A DNA stretch of 64,000 bases from Erinaceus europaeus. Lineage: Eukaryota > Chordata > Mammalia > Eulipotyphla > Erinaceidae. The position numbers and the translations under genes were made by a program. This document shows, one piece after another, positions 33,951 through 43,964 of the stretch. The stretch spans positions 31,116,361 through 31,180,360 of the forward strand of contig NC_080171.1 of assembly GCF_950295315.1 (NCBI RefSeq), given 5' to 3'. Numbering within the stretch: the stretch's first letter is position 1; each line of letters begins with the position of its first letter. Below the pieces are notes generated by a model. The model was not told the origin of the DNA and did not search any database. It saw nothing but the letters and a program-made list of their open reading frames with translations.

Positions 33951-34185
33951 TCATGAATTTCTATGAAAACTCTTTCAGAAAGAGAACTCTAAGCACGCAC
34001 ATATTCACCACTGCAAATGGCACAAGATACTTACTGTTTAGCCTTTTTAAATGTGAATTTGGAAGTAGGAGCACACAATGTCTTAGAGCACAGTTCTTCC
34101 CTTAACCCTGTAACTACAAAGGACAGATTCTGAAACTTCTCTCCAGGAAATGTATGGCCTTGAAAAAAGACAGAGTGTGTGTTTT

Positions 34186-34486
34186 TTTTTTTATTTTAAA
34201 TATTTATTTATTCCCTTTTGTTGCCCTTGTTTTTTTTTTGTTTTATTGTTGTAGTTATTGTTGTTACTAATGTTGTCATTGTTGGATAGGACAGAGAGAA
34301 ATGGAGAGAGATGGGGAAGACAGAGAGGGGGAGAGAGACACCTGCAGACCTGCTTCACCACTTGTGAAGCGACTCCCCTACAGGTGGGGAGCCTGGGGGG
34401 GGGGGTGTCAAACTGGGATCCTTAAGCCGGTCCTTGCACTTTGCGCCATGTGCACTTAACCCGCTGTGTTACTATCCAACTCCCTA
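34186..34486 (-). mobile_element. SINE family a, antisense
   Basis: 'tattcccttttgttgccctt', reversed CAACAA repeats, 'gttggataggacagagagaa', 'acctgcttcaccacttgtga' and 'cacttaacccgctgtgttac'. Close to consensus, so relatively young. Confidence 0.93.
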
Positions 34487-34554
34487 GATTGTGTGTTCTA
34501 AAAGCAGCCACTGTGATATCTACCATCACACTTACCCTTCTTATAATAGGATTT

Positions 34555-34882
34555 CTCCCCAACTTCAATATCACTTTATTTCACCAAACACAAAAGTAAA
34601 TTCCAAATGGATCAAGGACTTGGATGTTAGACCAGAAACTATCAAATACTTAGAGGAAAATATTGGCAGAACTCTTTTCCATCTAAATTTTAAAGGCATC
34701 TTCAATGATACAAATCTAGTTACAAAGAAGACTAGAACAAAAATAAGCCAATGGGACTACATCAAATTAAAAAGCTTCTGCACAGCAAAAGAAACCACCA
34801 TCCAAACAGAGACTACTTACAGATTGGGAGAAGATCTTTACATGTCATACATCAGACAAGAGGCTAATAATCAAAAAATATA
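34555..34882 (+). mobile_element. L1 ORF2 fragment, truncated at both ends
   Basis: The frame at 34491-34883 reads ...[20 protein letters not shown] and later SYIRQEANN, equivalent to 29940-30240 of the full-length L1. There is no 3' UTR; a family c fragment follows. Confidence 0.9.
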
Positions 34883-34892
34883 AAACTTTACT

Positions 34893-34950
34893 TTTTAAAT
34901 ATTTTATTTTATTTTATTTTATTTTACCAGAGCACTGCTCAGCTCTGACT
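34893..34950 (-). mobile_element. SINE family c fragment, antisense
   Basis: TTTTA repeats, then 'ccagagcactgctcagctct' and 'gacttatg', where homology stops. Confidence 0.72.
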
Positions 34951-35802
34951 TATGTTTTCTTCTTTGTTGTAACAATGTCTTTTGTCTCTGGTCCAGGAGT
35001 CTTGTGTCTTCTGCCACTATCCACTAAACGGTAGTAGTCCAACTTGTTAGTTTGCAATTAGGGTGAGATCTTAAACACTTTATAGTCTTGACATTATTAC
35101 CCTTCATATTAGAAATGAGGCCAAATCAACAGTAATATGGCTGCAGGGCCACAAAGAGAGCTCATTTGGCAGGTTGCCTGCCTTCTATGCAAACAGCCCA
35201 AGTTTGAGAAAAGGGATCTTTTAGGGAGGACATTTTTAATGGAGAGCTTTAAGTCTAAATACCTCTACTTTCACAGTGCTGCTGTTTCTCCTTCCTCCTC
35301 CTCCTCTTCTTCTTTTTCTTCTTTTTTGGTGAAATCCCTAACTTATTTTGCCTTTCTGCTTTCCAAAGTCTTCTGACTTAACTAATGCTTTTAAAGAGGG
35401 TATTTAGGACCACTTGGTGAGTTACTCAGAATTTCTGAGTGTCTTCCCTGTGTATAGAAGTCGTGTGTATTATTGATCAATTCCTCTTAATCTTTTCTCT
35501 TATTGATCTGCCTCATGTTTGTTTCATTATTTGTCCAGCCAATGAAGAATCCAGAAGAGGTGATGCTATTCTGCTCCTTCACACACACCCCCCATCATTT
35601 GGCAGGCAGGTCAGAAAAACTACCCATTGTCTAGAAACTGCTTGTCTCTCAGAATGGGTAAAGAGAAGAGAGATCTAGGACCTCTTAACAAGCCAGAAAG
35701 CAAGATTCAGCAAGGTACCCACCTCTTTATCTAATTAAAATCCTGACTGACTCTCTTTGTATAAATCGAATGGGCAATAAGTGGTAAGAGACACTTTATT
35801 TC
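34951..35802. other. single-copy-looking DNA
   Basis: It includes a short TCC/TTC-rich run near 35290-35325. Frames at 35137-35376 and 35439-35678 have no recognisable domain. Confidence 0.5.
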
Positions 35803-35955
35803 TCAGGAGGTGGTAGATAGCATGATGGTTATGCAAAGAGGCTCTCATGCCTGAAGCTCTGAAGTCCCAGGCTCAATCTCTTGTATCACCATAAACCAGA
35901 GCTGTTAGTGCTCTGGGAAAAAAATAAAGATAAAAATAAAAATAAAATAAAATGA
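35803..35955 (+). mobile_element. SINE family c, sense
   Basis: Head 'ggaggtggtagatagcatga' and 'tggttatgcaaagaggctct', B-box region 'caggctcaatctc', 'cataaaccagagctgttagt' and an A-rich tail. Confidence 0.9.
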
Positions 35956-37742
35956 GAAATTTTATTTCTCTCTAAATTTAAAATTGGTAAAAGAGACATT
36001 ATTCTTTAACCCATGGGCAGGAAATTTGGGCCCTAGATTTCCTCCATAATGGTTTGGCTTTGAGAAAAATTGTGCTGTGATCTCTGGCTCTGTCCATTGT
36101 GGCACTGTTTTATCAACAGGAAAACTGTTAATGTACTCTAGAGGGAAAGCTATTGCTATGCAGATGTTCGGAGATAAAAGAAAGAAACAGGTTTTGATGG
36201 GCGTGTTCCTATTTCTGGCTCCCAGAGAATCAAGGTTTAGCTGTCAATATATATTAAGGTTTATTTCTCTTCTTCTTCTCCTTTTTTTTTTTTTTATAAT
36301 TTATACTGGGAATGAGTTTCTTTGGATCTATTGGAGAAGCTATAAAAATGCTCATGTAACTTGGCTTGAGTCATGACTAAATTAGAAAACTTCTAAATTG
36401 CTTACTGGACGTAGGAAAAATTGACTGTGGGAAGTGAGTCCCAGCAATAATTCTGGTGGGGGAAAAAAAAAAGATCATGGAAGCTAAAACCTTTGGATGG
36501 TCAAAATCATAATGATAGGGGAAAGAAGAATTACAACCATCAGTAAATTGCAGATGGAAATTAAAATAAAAATAGATAAAGAAAATGAGGAGAATTAGGG
36601 CACTCAAAAAAAAAAAAAAGGGAGGAAGATGGACTATTGTCAAGAGAAACTGTGTGTGCAGACAGTGGAGGGAGCAAGCATGACACTCTCAGCAACTTCA
36701 TTTAGTGACTTTGTGACTTTGATATGCATCCTTGACTTTGCTACATGACTCCACCCCCCCCCTTTTTTTTTACCTAGTCAAATCATAAAGAAAAAAGCAC
36801 ACAGAGATTTTTCCAGGCACTTCATTCTAGTCTATTATGTTGTGTTTTTTTTTTTAAAAATTTAAACCATTTTATTGTTAGCTTTTCTGCAGTTCACAGT
36901 GTTTCTGATACTAGTCTTAAAAATATATACATATATATATATAGTTTGCTGTGATTTCCTTTCCATTTCAAAGCACTCCCCTTTGATAACTAATTTCATA
37001 TTTGATTTTGTTCTTTCTTCAAGAAAGCCCCTTAGTTGTATTGAGCTTCATGCCCTACTAACCATGCCTCTGCTTCAGCAATTGCTCATGCTGTTTTATT
37101 CCTTGCCAGTCGATGCTAGACAATGTTCAGAAATTATTTTCTGCCAGAAGCAAAGAAGCTAGCATTTCTAAAATGATCCAGATTTCCCCAGTGCCTCACT
37201 TTTTTCCTGCTTTGTGGAATTTGGTGAAAGGTGTCAGTTTGGAATGTAGCTTTGAGAAAATTATAATATGTTGGCAAGTACTGGCTGCTTTCAGTACGTT
37301 TCAGGAAAACTCAGTGCTAACCAGTTTAAAAACAGGTGGGAAATAGCTCTATAAATGCAGGTATTTTCTGCTGATGACCTTAGTTTAATATCATCAAATT
37401 GATTCTAGGAATTGAAAAAGCAAACACTAAATACCTACCATTTGTGAATTAATGAGTTGCTCCTCTACAGAGATTCTAGTGTCAAATGCTGTCTTAGATA
37501 ATACTGCATACAGAAGTATCTGCCTTACTTTAAGTATAAGGGTGATGATAGAATACAGAGAGCTCACAGAATTGTTGGGAAGTCTAAGACTGTAAAGTAA
37601 CTTCCCAAATCAGTGATTTTCAATTGTGGATGTAGAAACTTCAACTCAGTTTGATAGTATGAAAGTTGTCCTTGAATCTAGGCTAGGGGGTTTTGTTTGT
37701 TTGTTTGTTTTGTTCTGAGGTTTTGTTCATTTTTGGCCAGGG
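35956..37742. other. single-copy-looking DNA
   Basis: It contains T-runs (36282-36295, 36847-36855), an A-run (36607-36619) and a short TA repeat (36926-36943). The frame 36875-37162 starts with a hydrophobic stretch but lies in AT-rich sequence with no coding signature. No mobile element recognised. Confidence 0.5.
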
Positions 37743-37744
37743 TT

Positions 37745-37800
37745 CTTAAAATTTTAATTAGTGATTTAATAGTGATTTACAAGATTACAAGATAATAGAG
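37745..37800 (-). mobile_element. L1 3'-terminal stub, antisense
   Basis: 'ttttaattagtgatttaata' and 'gtgatttacaagattacaag' match the reversed terminus seen at 16.98, 49.27 and 62.71 kb. It is cut off after about 55 bases. Confidence 0.7.
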
Positions 37801-37802
37801 AT

Positions 37803-37816
37803 AAGGCAGTTAGGGA
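37803..37816. repeat. 14-bp direct repeat flanking an unclassified insert, left copy
   Basis: 'aaggcagttaggga', repeated exactly at 38002-38015. Confidence 0.93.
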
Positions 37817-38001
37817 TGCATTGGATCGACCTTCTCGTGGTGCATCCCGTGAGTACCCATTCATTGGGGAAACTGACGATCCTTCCTAGCCGACTGAATC
37901 CACATAGATCCCAATCACTTTCAAAGCCAGCAACAAGCAGCTCCTGACAGCTTTCAACCGACGCTGTTGACTGGCTATGGAAGAAGGGCAAATGCTAGAA
38001 G
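37817..38001. mobile_element. unclassified 185-bp CpG-rich insert with target-duplication-like flanks
   Basis: The sequence between the perfect 14-bp repeats has no A- or T-tail, no SINE head and no L1 similarity that I recognise. It contains about seven CpGs (ggatcgacc, ctcgtgg, cccgtg, gacgatcc, gccgactg, ccgacgc), far denser than its surroundings, which suggests a recent or selected sequence. A minus frame (37785-37991) runs through it but includes flanking L1 sequence. It could be a fragment of a high-copy element not otherwise in this window, a retroviral piece, or a tail-less retrotransposed RNA. Confidence 0.6.
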
Positions 38002-38135
38002 AAGGCAGTTAGGGAAATAGCATAATAGTTATGCAAAAAGGCTTTCATGCCCCAGGCTTCAAAGTCCCAGGTTCAAATCTCCACTACTACCATAAACTAG
38101 AGCTGAGCAGAGCTCTGGTAAAATAGTAATAATAA
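38002..38135 (+). mobile_element. SINE family c, sense
   Basis: 'gcataatagttatgcaaaaa', 'ggctttcatgccccaggctt', 'ccaggttcaaatctcc' and 'agctgagcagagctctggta'. Its first bases overlap the right copy of the 14-bp repeat. Confidence 0.88.
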
Positions 38136-38244
38136 GGGATTTATCTCCACATGACTCCAACCACAAAAGTTGTGTGTCCCCAAGAATAGCCATTATTATT
38201 CTCCCAAGATCTTAGAGACAAATTAGCTACTTTTTTTTTTTTTT

Positions 38245-38850
38245 GGCAAATTCATGAATTTCAATTCTCTATATTCCATGTCTTTCACTTCCTTACTTAC
38301 TAAGCATAATTAACTTCATTTCCATCTATTTTGTCCCAAAGAATACAATTTAGTCTTTTTAAATTGCTTAGTACACCATTGTGTCTCACAACTTCTTTAT
38401 CCAATCATATGCCAGTGGGAAATTGCCTTCCATGTTTTGGCTAATGTGAATAATGCAGCTATACATGTGAATAATGCAGCTATGAATATTGGGTGCATAT
38501 GTTCCTTCAAATCAGTGTTTTCATGTCTTTTGGATAAATGCCTAAGTGTGGCATTGCTGGACCTTAATATTTCCATTTTTATTTGTTTAAGGATTCTCCA
38601 TAATGCTCTTTCATTATTATTTTTTTATTTTGTTTTGTTTTGTTTATCAGAGCACTGCTTAGCTCTGGCATATGGTGGTGTGGGGCATTGAACCTGGGGC
38701 TTTGGACCCTCAGGCATGAGTCTCTTTGCATAATCATTATGTTATCTACCCCTGCCCCCCATAATGTTCTTCATAAGGGGTGCATGAGTATGCATTCCCA
38801 CCAGTAGTATAACAGAGTTCCTCTTTTTCCACATAATTGTTACAAATATT
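38245..38850 (-). mobile_element. old antisense L1 (ORF2 C-terminal region), split by a SINE
   Basis: 'catgttttggctaatgtgaa', 'tgccta..gtgtggcattgctgg' and 'gtatgcattcccaccagtag' are the antisense L1 C-terminal series. It is similar in age to the sense copy at 40.53 kb. It contains a 19-base unit repeated at a 21-base period (38444 and 38465). Confidence 0.85.
38618..38755 (-). mobile_element. SINE family c, antisense, nested in old L1
   Basis: 'atcagagcactgcttagctc', 'gggcattgaacctggggctt' and 'gcataatcattatgttatct'. Confidence 0.87.
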
Positions 38851-38974
38851 ATTTTCAGGTTAAGTTCTTTTCTGTAGAATTCTGGCAAATACACCTCACT
38901 TATAAGAATATATAAACCTCATCCTTTGCTGCAAGAATAGAAAGACTCTACCATTAACACTTGACTATTTTGGT

Positions 38975-39175
38975 GTTTTTTTTTTAATTATTGGGGGGAT
39001 TAATGGTTTGCAGTCAATAGCAAAATACAGTAGTTGGTGCATGTGTAACATTTCTCAATTTTCCACATAACACCTAACCCCACACATAGGTCTTCCTCCA
39101 CCATCATGTACCAGGACCTGAACACTATCTACCGCCTCAGAGTCCTTTACCTTACTGCAATACACCAAAAGATAC
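38975..39175 (-). mobile_element. L1 3'-terminal fragment, antisense
   Basis: T-run, then 'gattaatggtttgcagtcaa', 'aacatttctcaattttccac' and 'ttaccttactgcaatacacc'. It shares its 3' UTR type with 61.6 kb. Confidence 0.85.
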
Positions 39176-39401
39176 TTTTTAGGGACCCCTCATGATAAAA
39201 TTCAGTAAAGTGAGTGAGGTGATGTTTAGATAAACATCAAGGAGTTAAGAGACACTATATATAGGAATATCTGCCTAACTGATACTAGAAGTGTGGAAAC
39301 TAACTTCCATAATAAGAACATGATACAAAGGTGAAGCCATTTAGATTCCAGCATCTAGCAGGTGGAGTAGTGACTCGACAGATGCTAAAAAGACTGGCTT
39401 G

Positions 39402-39621
39402 GGGGAGTCGAACAGTGGCACAGCAGGTTAAGCACTTGTGGTGCGAAGCACAAGGACCTGCATAAGGATACCGGTTCGAGCCCCCGGCTCCCCAAGTGGT
39501 GAAGCAGGTCTGCAGGTGTCTGTCTTCCACTCCTCTCTCCATTTCTCTCTGTCCTATCCAACAACAATGACATCAATAACCACAACAATGTTAAAAACAA
39601 CAAGGGCAACAAAGGGAAAAA

Positions 39622-39652
<31 letters not shown>

Positions 39653-39660
39653 ATATTAAA
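39402..39660 (+). mobile_element. SINE family a, sense, body deletion
   Basis: 'cagtggcacagcaggttaag', exact B-box-like 'ggttcgagcccc', then a deletion that removes 'cacctgcaggggagtcgctt'. It ends in CAACAA-type repeats and a clean (TAAA)n tail at 39621-39657. Confidence 0.92.
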
Positions 39661-40079
39661 AAAAGACTTGCTTGGATGGGGCATCATTGTTCTGTTCCCA
39701 GCAACACTTAGGATGGAGCTGTATTCTAGGTGCTCCTTCTCATAAAATAAATAAATCTTTAAAAAAACTCATTAAAAATCAATAAATTCTACCATGTGTA
39801 TTATTCTGGTCCAATCTTTCCTTTAGTCGTCTCTATAATTAAGCTTCTTACACTACCCCCACTGGGGGGGGAAAAATGGCAAAAAAAAGGAGCCCAGGAG
39901 GTGGGTAAAGTCCTGAGTTTGATTCACAGCACTGCATATGCTTCTAGTTCCCTCTCTTTTGTTCTCACCCTCTCTCTCTCTTTTTTGCTATCTTATCTTA
40001 AAAATATGTTTAAACAAAAAAATTGGGGCATAAAATAGATAAAATTTCAGTTTAGGTTTGTTTTTGTTTTCTTTTTATT
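39661..40079. other. unassigned DNA with a possible SINE remnant
   Basis: 39895-40010 ('ggtgggtaaagtcctgagtt', 'gattcacagcactgcatatg', C/T-rich run) may be a decayed family d element. The rest is unassigned. Confidence 0.4.
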
Positions 40080-40165
40080 ATTTATTATTTATTATTTTTA
40101 GTGGGTCTTTGTGCTTTGTATTATGTGCACTTAACCCAGTGTGCCACTCACTGCCTGGCCCCCTT
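40080..40165 (-). mobile_element. SINE head fragment, antisense (family a/b)
   Basis: 'gtgggtctttgtgctttgta', 'ttatgtgcacttaacccagt' and 'gtgccactcactgcctggcc'. Confidence 0.75.
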
Positions 40166-40206
40166 GTTTTAATTTTTTATAAATCTATTTATATAAAAAT
40201 GTAAAT

Positions 40207-40515
40207 CAGGGGAGTTGGGTGGTAGCACAGCGGGTTAAGTGCACGTGGCGCAAAGCACAAGGACCAGTGTAAGAATTCTGGCTCGAGCCCCCTGCTCCCC
40301 AGCTGCAGGGGAGTCACTTCACAGACAGTAAAGCAGGCCTGCAGGTGTCTGTCCTTCTCTCTTTCTCTCCCCCTCTCCGTCTTCCCCTCCTCTCTTCATT
40401 TCTGTCTGTCCTATCTAACAATGACAACATCAATAACAACAACAGTAATAACTACAACAATGAAAAACAAGGGCAACAAAAAGGAAAATAAATAAATATA
40501 AAATTTTTTAAAAAT
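40207..40515 (+). mobile_element. SINE family a, sense
   Basis: 'gggagttgggtggtagcaca', 'gcgggttaagtgcacgtggc', B-box-like 'ggctcgagcccc', 'aacaatgacaacatcaataa' and an A-rich tail. Confidence 0.93.
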
Positions 40516-40529
40516 AAAATACAAATATA

Positions 40530-41065
40530 AATCAGTATGGAGAATTCTTAAACAAATACAAATGGAAATACCTTATCATCCAGCAATTCCACTACTAGAC
40601 ATATACCCAAAAGATACAATAACACTGATTCGAAGGGATATATGCACCCCCATGTTCACAGTGGCTTTATTTACAATAGCAAAAACTTGGAAACAACCAA
40701 AATGCCCTTCCACAGATGACTGGATAAAAAAGTTATGGGACATATATTCAATAGAGTATTAGTCAGCAACAAAAACAGATGATACTGTGTCCTTTGGGAT
40801 AACGTAGATGGAACTGGAGAAGATTATGCTCAGTGAAGCAAGTAAGGAGATGAAGGACAACAACAGAATGGTTTCACTCATAAGCAGAATATAGAGAATT
40901 GAACATATGAATGTGAAAAAAAATGTCAAGCTATATCTAAGACTGTGGGAGAATTATATAGGGTTATCTATGGGGGTGGAGATAGGGACACAAATCTTTG
41001 GTGACTGGAGTGGCAGGGAAAAAAAGACTATCCTGTCAACCATTACTCAATAAAGCTTTTAAAAA
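40530..41065 (+). mobile_element. old L1 3' end, sense
   Basis: The frame 40562-40762 reads MEIPYHPAIPLLDIYPKD and [20 protein letters not shown], the conserved ORF2 end. It then decays, with a 3' UTR ending 'attactcaataaagctttta' (AATAAA terminus). It is an older subfamily than the 24.5 kb element. Confidence 0.9.
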
Positions 41066-41189
41066 GTAAAATAAATTAGGTAAATAAAATAAGAACAAAG
41101 GTAGTTATTTGGTAAGAAACCTCTCATATTACAATGCCTACTAATTTTAGAATGCTCTTCCTATAACAAAAAATAATAGAGATATAAAA

Positions 41190-41360
41190 TATTTTAAATA
41201 GTTTATTTTAATGAAAGAGAGAGAGAGAAAGACAGAGACCTAAAAAGATCAGGGCACTGCTCAGCTCAGCTCAGGCTTACAGTAGTGTTGGGTATTGAAT
41301 CTGGGACCTTGGAGCCTCAGGTATGAAAGTCCTTTGCATAATCATCATGTTATCCCCCCC
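41190..41360 (-). mobile_element. SINE family c, antisense
   Basis: GA-rich segment, 'cagggcactgctcagctcag', 'ttgaatctgggaccttggag' and 'gcataatcatcatgttatcc'. Confidence 0.87.
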
Positions 41361-41785
41361 AGGCCTGGTTTTCTTTTTCTTTCTTTTTCTTGTTTTGTTT
41401 TGTTTTGTTTTGTTGTCTTTACCACTAGAAGTCTTTACCAAAGCAGGAACAGTTGACTACAGTCTTGAATTCTTGAATACTACAAGGCAGACTTTTTTGT
41501 TGTTGTTGTCTCTGCTTTAAATGTACAAGCAATGTCCTACAGTTGTGATCAAATACAACAGATTCTCTAACAGAGAAGGAAAGCACTTCCTACCCCCACA
41601 GACAGACAAGTCACACTTCTGTATAAATTCATTAACAGGAATTGTTTAAAGAATTTTTAACAAGTTAACAGGAACTCTGTGATCAATGATTTCTAATATT
41701 GGGAAGTGATAGTTTCATGTCCTTTAAATGGACTTCCACACAAAAAGCTCAGGTGACTCACTATGCCAGTTTCAAGGAAAGGATA
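41361..41785. other. single-copy-looking DNA
   Basis: TTTTG repeats at 41389-41414. Nothing else recognised. Confidence 0.45.
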
Positions 41786-41814
41786 TAAACACACACACAC
41801 ACACACACACACAC

Positions 41815-41867
<53 letters not shown>

Positions 41868-41975
41868 CATAGTATTGCTCAGCTCTAGCACAGGCAGGGG
41901 ACTGAACCTGGGACTCTGAAACCTCTGGCATGAAAGTCTTTTTGCAGAACCATTATGCTATCTCCCCTGTCCTCT
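41786..41975 (-). mobile_element. SINE family c, antisense, with internal (CA)(TA)(CA)(TA) microsatellite
   Basis: The compound repeat at about 41789-41867 is followed by 'attgctcagctctagcacag', 'actgaacctgggactctgaa' and 'gaaccattatgctatctccc'. The microsatellite occupies the same internal SINE position as at 6625. Confidence 0.85.
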
Positions 41976-43374
41976 ACATATTCTTCAGTGCCTCCAGGAA
42001 CAAACCCAAAGATAACTTGTCTCTGTAATTCCTCTGATGGGCTCAAAAGTATAAAGTTCACTGCAGAATTTTTGTCCTCAGTGCAGATACTGTTTTCCCT
42101 TCTGAAAAACTTTTACTTAAAGAAGAAAATCAGCAGTTTTTCTCACCCCTTACCCCAGTCCATCTGTGTACCCTGGGCAAGAGTAAATAGGCATATGAGA
42201 GTCACTAAAAGTTACTATTCTACTTGGCAGAGACTAAGTCCTTCAGACTCTGCTTGTGGTAAATTAAGTGTGTATTTGCACAGCTAAATGGGAACTATGC
42301 TTCCTCATATGGTTTCCAAGTTAAAATCAGATGCCAGGAAAAGGTTTGGAAGCTGAGTTAAATAGCAGCCATTATGCTTGCAAATTCAGTGTGGGCAGCA
42401 GATGCAGGACACAGTCATAGCTGCTTTATTGGCTAATCTATTTTATTAGCCTGGGGCAGCAACAAGATAGGCAGCTCCTCCAGCCTCTCCTAGTCCTGGG
42501 CAGGATACCCCAACAGCTTCAGAACAAAATGCACCAGGAGTTAGATAACACTGGAGTTAGATAGGATGAAAGACAGATGCAGTTGGCCTCTGACACTGTT
42601 CGTTCATTTTCCTCTGCTTTACATCCAGCTTTTGATCTCAAGTGCCTTTCCTGCTGTTCTACAACAACTATAGACCAGTCATCAATCAGTGCCTCTCCAA
42701 GGTCCCTGGTTCATGACTCATCTGATCCTCCCAGTAATCTCCTTCCAGAGTTTAATCTGCTTTAACTTTCCCACAATGTCTGAAGTCTAATCCCCCTTTG
42801 CCTTACTCCTCATAGTCTTTCTTCTTCTCCACCCTCATTTCCCCAACCACACTCTCAATCTTTCACACTCCCTGCCTGAACTCTAACTGCTGAGGAACAT
42901 GATGGGGACAAAGGAACAGGAAGACCCAAGAAACTGGACTCCTGATCTCAACGGATTAATTATGCTAGTCCAATCAACATTCACGTAGGAGCGCTGGCAG
43001 AAAATAGAAAGCACACTGCCTTTTCCCTAACTGCTATCAAAAGTCATCAGATTTTTTATACTCTCTGATATAACCATTCTACCCCCTAAGAATTTATCTC
43101 AAGGAGATTGTTATAGAGTATATAAATCACTTGCTGAAACTTTCAAGGAATATAACTCAGTTAGAATAGATGGCCCGTGAATTACCATGTCAAGACAGTT
43201 CTGCTGACAGCAGGACTTTTTTGCTTTGCTGGTGGAATGTGCAGAGATTAATAACTCTGAACTCTGGACATCATGAGGGACTTTCATAAACTTTGGGACG
43301 AGAAGAGAGAAGAGGCTATATTGTCTACAAAGAAGAAAATAGGACAAATGGCTTATGAGTCTGAGTCCCCACCA
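41976..43374. other. single-copy-looking DNA
   Basis: Frames at 41955-42287 and 42577-42765 show no recognisable domain. No mobile element recognised. Confidence 0.5.
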
Positions 43375-43436
43375 CAAAGAGAGAGAGGGAGGGAGAGAGA
43401 GAGAGGGAGAGAGAGAGAGAGAGGGAGAGAGAGAAT
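43375..43436. repeat. (GA)n-rich microsatellite
   Basis: Irregular GAGAGAGGGAGA repeat that reads as RERERGRERE. Confidence 0.95.
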
Positions 43437-43589
43437 CTCCAAGCAACATTCACATCTCAGAGTTCACAGTGGGGTTATATCCTCCAACATGTCAAAGGAC
43501 TGAGTCTTTCAATAAGAGTATACGGTGAACATAGGGACATACTGGAAATGGTCTAAATAATTTTTGTCAACTTACTCCAGTCCTGTAGA

Positions 43590-43720
43590 AAGGGAGATGT
43601 CTGCAGCATTACTTCACTGCTCATGAAGCTCCCCCCTCCCCCTGCAGTTGGAGACAGGGGGGCTTGAACCCAGGCCCTTGGTTACATATGAGTTCAATTG
43701 AGTATGCCACTGCCCAGGCT
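43590..43720 (-). mobile_element. SINE family b fragment, antisense
   Basis: 'tctgcagcattacttcactg', 'ggggcttgaacccaggccct' and 'gagtatgccactgcccaggc'. Confidence 0.8.
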
Positions 43721-43735
43721 AAATTATCATTATTT

Positions 43736-43878
43736 TAAAAAGATTTCATTTATTTATTCATGAAGAAGAGAAAGAGAACCAGATATCACTTGGTACATGT
43801 GCTGCCAGGGTTTGAATTCAGAACTTCATGTTTGAGAGTCCAGTGCTTTATGCACTGTGCCACTTCCTGGACCATGCC
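43736..43878 (-). mobile_element. SINE family d, antisense
   Basis: 'atttatttattcatgaagaa', 'tcacttggtacatgtgctgc', 'agggtttgaattcagaactt' and 'ttatgcactgtgccacttcc'. Confidence 0.88.
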
Positions 43879-43964
43879 TGGGCCAAATAATGTTATTTTC
43901 AGAGAACAAAATACCAAGCCAACATTAGCAAAACAATTAAATCACTATTTTATAATTTTTTTTA

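Noticed and set aside
36875..37162. Frame with an N-terminal hydrophobic segment resembling a signal peptide
   Set aside because: The hydrophobicity comes from T-rich sequence; no conserved domain or gene context.
39460..39490. True tRNA gene (B-box GGTTCGAGCCC)
   Set aside because: Part of a SINE head; no complete cloverleaf with acceptor stem closes around it, and the same segment recurs in many SINE copies.
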